Notes under the pieces: model-generated | Databases searched by the model: none | What the model was told of the DNA's origin: nothing | Seen by the model: the letters and a program-made list of their open reading frames with translations, nothing else | Made by a program: the position numbers and the translations under genes | In this document: in pieces, positions 52,281-53,803 of the stretch | Position numbering within the stretch: position 1 is the stretch's first letter | Layout of the letters: the number at the start of each line of letters is the position of its first letter | NCBI GenBank assembly: GCA_027625095.1 | Contig: JAQBXN010000048.1 | Location: 1 to 53,803 of the forward strand | Direction: 5' to 3' | Source: Planctomycetota bacterium | Lineage (GTDB): Bacteria; Planctomycetota; PUPC01; JACPCR01 | Length of the DNA stretch: 53,803 bases

Positions 52281-52547
52281 ATGCGTGGCTGCATGGACAT
52301 ATGCGCAAAGACGAACGCAGAGATGATCGAGATTCTCAAGAAGGAGCTGCAACGCGCGTCGAAGAAACAGATTCCTTACACCGAGGCCGCCTTCAAGAAG
52401 ATGACGGCCCAGTTGCTGCTGAGGGAGAAGTATGAGCGGCAGCAGGCCGCACAATCCAAACGCGAACCAGAGCGATCCACCGAAGCCCTATTGCCTCGCG
52501 GCCCTGGAGTCCCCGATCGCCCGGAGTCGGTGATGCCCTTGGAGTGA
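52281..52547 (+). CDS. Small hypothetical charged helical protein
   Basis: From the ATG at 52281 the frame gives 88 residues rich in K, E, R and A (AEMIEILKKELQRASKKQ, LLLREKYERQQAAQSKREPE), consistent with a helical DNA- or protein-binding segment. No family is recognised. It follows the previous small gene closely and ends 118 bp before the toxin-antitoxin pair. Confidence 0.4.
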   Translation: MRGCMDICAKTNAEMIEILKKELQRASKKQIPYTEAAFKKMTAQLLLREKYERQQAAQSKREPERSTEALLPRGPGVPDRPESVMPLE

Positions 52548-52664
52548 GGATGTCGCTGTCCGGGCTCGGTGATCGCTGACGTTATCCTCGATTTCTCCGT
52601 GCTTGAATCCATAACGTCCCAGTGGCATACTGACGTCAGCCGAAGTCACTCTGGAGTTAGAACC

Positions 52665-52904
52665 ATGACAACTCAGTTCAAAAACGTAGAGGGCATGGCC
52701 TTGTCCCTTCCTGCTACCGAAAGGGAAGAACTTGCTCACGCCCTTCTCAGCAGCTTAGACGATCAACCTCTCACCGATGTCGACGAGGCTTGGATTCAGG
52801 AGGCCGAACGCAGGTTGCAGCAACTGCTGAGCGGCGAGGTCGGGGGGATACCAGGTGAAGGAGCTATCCAGAATATTCGGCGCGAATTGGGATGGCAGAG
52901 CTGA
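52665..52904 (+). CDS. Addiction-module antitoxin (PF09720-type)
   Basis: A 79-residue protein matching the addiction module component family: ALSLPATEREELAHALLSSL then LTDVDEAWIQEAERRLQQL and a C-terminal tail GAIQNIRRELGW. It would neutralise the ParE/RelE-like toxin encoded next. The ATG at 52665 is chosen over an extension to 52569. It overlaps the toxin gene by 13 bp, a usual arrangement in toxin-antitoxin pairs. Confidence 0.85.
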   Translation: MTTQFKNVEGMALSLPATEREELAHALLSSLDDQPLTDVDEAWIQEAERRLQQLLSGEVGGIPGEGAIQNIRRELGWQS

Positions 52905-53206
52905 TTTACCATCCAGAGGCACTCTCTGAAGCCCGGGAGGTTGCCGTCTATTATGAGTCGAATCGAGATGGTCTTGGCAGGGAATTCCTGAAGGCCGTGG
53001 ATGCTGCCATTGAGAGGATTGAACAGTTCCCCGAGGCATGGCGGAAGATCAGTGGTGACTTTCGGAGAATTCTTCTTCGCCGTTTCCCATACGGGATCAT
53101 CTATTCCTATCTGAACGATGTGATTTACGTCGTAGCGGTCATGCACCTAAAACGAAAGCCTGGCTACTGGAAGGACCGACTCGAAGACACGGAATGGGAG
53201 GGATAA
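52892..53206 (+). CDS. ParE/RelE-superfamily toxin
   Basis: A 104-residue toxin with the family pattern IYHPEALSEAREVAVYYESN at the start, then FLKAVDAAIERIEQFPEAW and RRFPYGIIYSYLNDVIYVVAVMHLKRKPGYW. RelE members cut mRNA at the ribosome and ParE members poison gyrase; these cannot be separated here. It overlaps the antitoxin. The following 211 bp before hsdM contain no gene. Confidence 0.88.
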   Translation: MAELIYHPEALSEAREVAVYYESNRDGLGREFLKAVDAAIERIEQFPEAWRKISGDFRRILLRRFPYGIIYSYLNDVIYVVAVMHLKRKPGYWKDRLEDTEWEG

Positions 53207-53417
53207 CCAGGCGCTCCACCGAACGCCCTCGGCTCCGGCGCTCTTGATCTGCCCCGATGACTTCAGGGTCGGTGTCGTTCTTCACAGTTTTCGTTCCTTG
53301 TCCGGGCGTCGGTGAGCTTGGTCGTTATGTGTAAACAAAACCCCGCACGAATTCATGAAAGCTGGGCTGGGGAATTGACCTTTGAGCATAAACATTTAGA
53401 AAAGATACTGAGGTAAT

Positions 53418-53803
53418 ATGGCCATCAAGAAATCTGAGCTTTACTCATCGCTTTGGGCGAGTTGCGACGAACTGCGCGGTGGGATGGATGCCAGCCAATA
53501 TAAGGACTACGTCCTGTTCATGCTGTTCATCAAATACGTCTCCGACAAATACGGCGACTATGATGGCTTCGAGCCGCCCATCACCATCCCGAAGGGGGCC
53601 AGCTTCAAGGACATGATCGCGCTCAAGGGCAAGGACGACATCGGCGACAGGATCAACACCCAGGTCATCCAGCCGCTCATTGATGCCAACTCTTCCAATA
53701 ACCGCCTCGCTCGCACCGACTTCCCCGACTTCAACGACTCGACCAAACTTGGCGACGGCAAGGACAAGGTCGAGAAGCTCGGCAACCTCATCGCCATCTT
53801 CGA
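53418..53803 (+). CDS. hsdM: Type I restriction-modification methyltransferase subunit, N-terminal part (runs off window)
   Basis: Only the first 128 residues are in the window; no stop is reached. The sequence ELYSSLWASCDELRGGMDAS, then YVLFMLFIKYVSDKYG, is the N-terminal helical domain of type I HsdM proteins. HsdM methylates adenine in the recognition site set by HsdS and is required with HsdR for restriction. The ATG at 53418 follows a GAGG at 53410. Beyond the window hsdS and hsdR are expected. Together with the adjacent toxin-antitoxin pair it marks an anti-invader region. Confidence 0.9.
   Translation, partial: MAIKKSELYSSLWASCDELRGGMDASQYKDYVLFMLFIKYVSDKYGDYDGFEPPITIPKGASFKDMIALKGKDDIGDRINTQVIQPLIDANSSNNRLARTDFPDFNDSTKLGDGKDKVEKLGNLIAIF

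Noticed and set aside
1..53803. CRISPR array
   Set aside because: No set of regularly spaced direct repeats with unique spacers; the 44-bp repeats are directly adjacent with no spacers.

Overview
The window looks like a stretch of a moderately GC-rich bacterial chromosome, probably from the Planctomycetes-Verrucomicrobia-Lentisphaerae-Hydrogenedentota part of the tree. This rests on gene content only: a sulfatase next to a phytanoyl-CoA dioxygenase-like protein, very large secreted glycoside-hydrolase-like proteins, a lipase maturation factor family protein, a CtBP-like dehydrogenase, a DUF447 protein, and many starts without a clear Shine-Dalgarno sequence. There is no rRNA or marker gene here to fix the lineage.

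Layout. 192-4115 (minus) is a 1307-aa secreted CBM9/GH-like protein. At 4333-4405 lies an elongator-type tRNA with anticodon CAT. Its last 45 bases are repeated perfectly at 12813-12857. Between the two copies sits an integrated island with a tyrosine recombinase, a membrane-anchored coiled-coil protein, a three-gene operon headed by a TIGR04255-like protein, and a broken caspase/formylglycine-generating-enzyme-fold gene whose 3' end has the codon signature of a diversity-generating retroelement variable region. A 150-bp repeat inside the island (7411-7560 and 12627-12776) and an integrase relic just outside it (about 12858-13086) indicate two or three related elements stacked in tandem at one tRNA.

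13.6-20.5 kb carries core metabolism: an SDR, GlmS, a GlmU-like sugar-nucleotide protein and a lipase maturation factor protein. 20.8-21.2 kb has a lone antitoxin with a truncated PIN toxin. 21.2-26.3 kb has an NtrC-type regulator, a PhyH-like dioxygenase, a sulfatase and an HD-domain OB-fold nuclease. 26.4-29.2 kb is a complete three-gene ABC-2 exporter. 29.3-35.3 kb has a stand-alone IMP cyclohydrolase domain, a class V aminotransferase, an enolase-superfamily enzyme with threonine dehydrogenase, a small OB-like membrane protein and an NDUFA9-like protein. 35.4-46.8 kb is devoted to secretion and polysaccharides: a beta-helix protein, an esterase, a small pseudopilin operon coupled to a 1513-aa secreted GH-like protein, and a GT87 mannosyltransferase-like protein. 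46.8-51.4 kb has a CtBP-like dehydrogenase, a 44-bp triple repeat and a coupled rarA-pabA-DUF447 operon. 51.4-53.8 kb is accessory again: a uroporphyrinogen-decarboxylase-like fragment, two small unknown ORFs, a ParE/RelE-type toxin-antitoxin pair and the start of a type I restriction-modification hsdM gene that runs off the window.

Many intergenic gaps contain short 'word' repeats (such as ATTCAGG and ACTCCAAC), several as inverted pairs able to form long hairpins. The strongest candidates for new biology are the tandem tRNA-integrated elements, the DGR-like variable tail on the caspase/FGE gene, and the TIGR04255 operon beside it.
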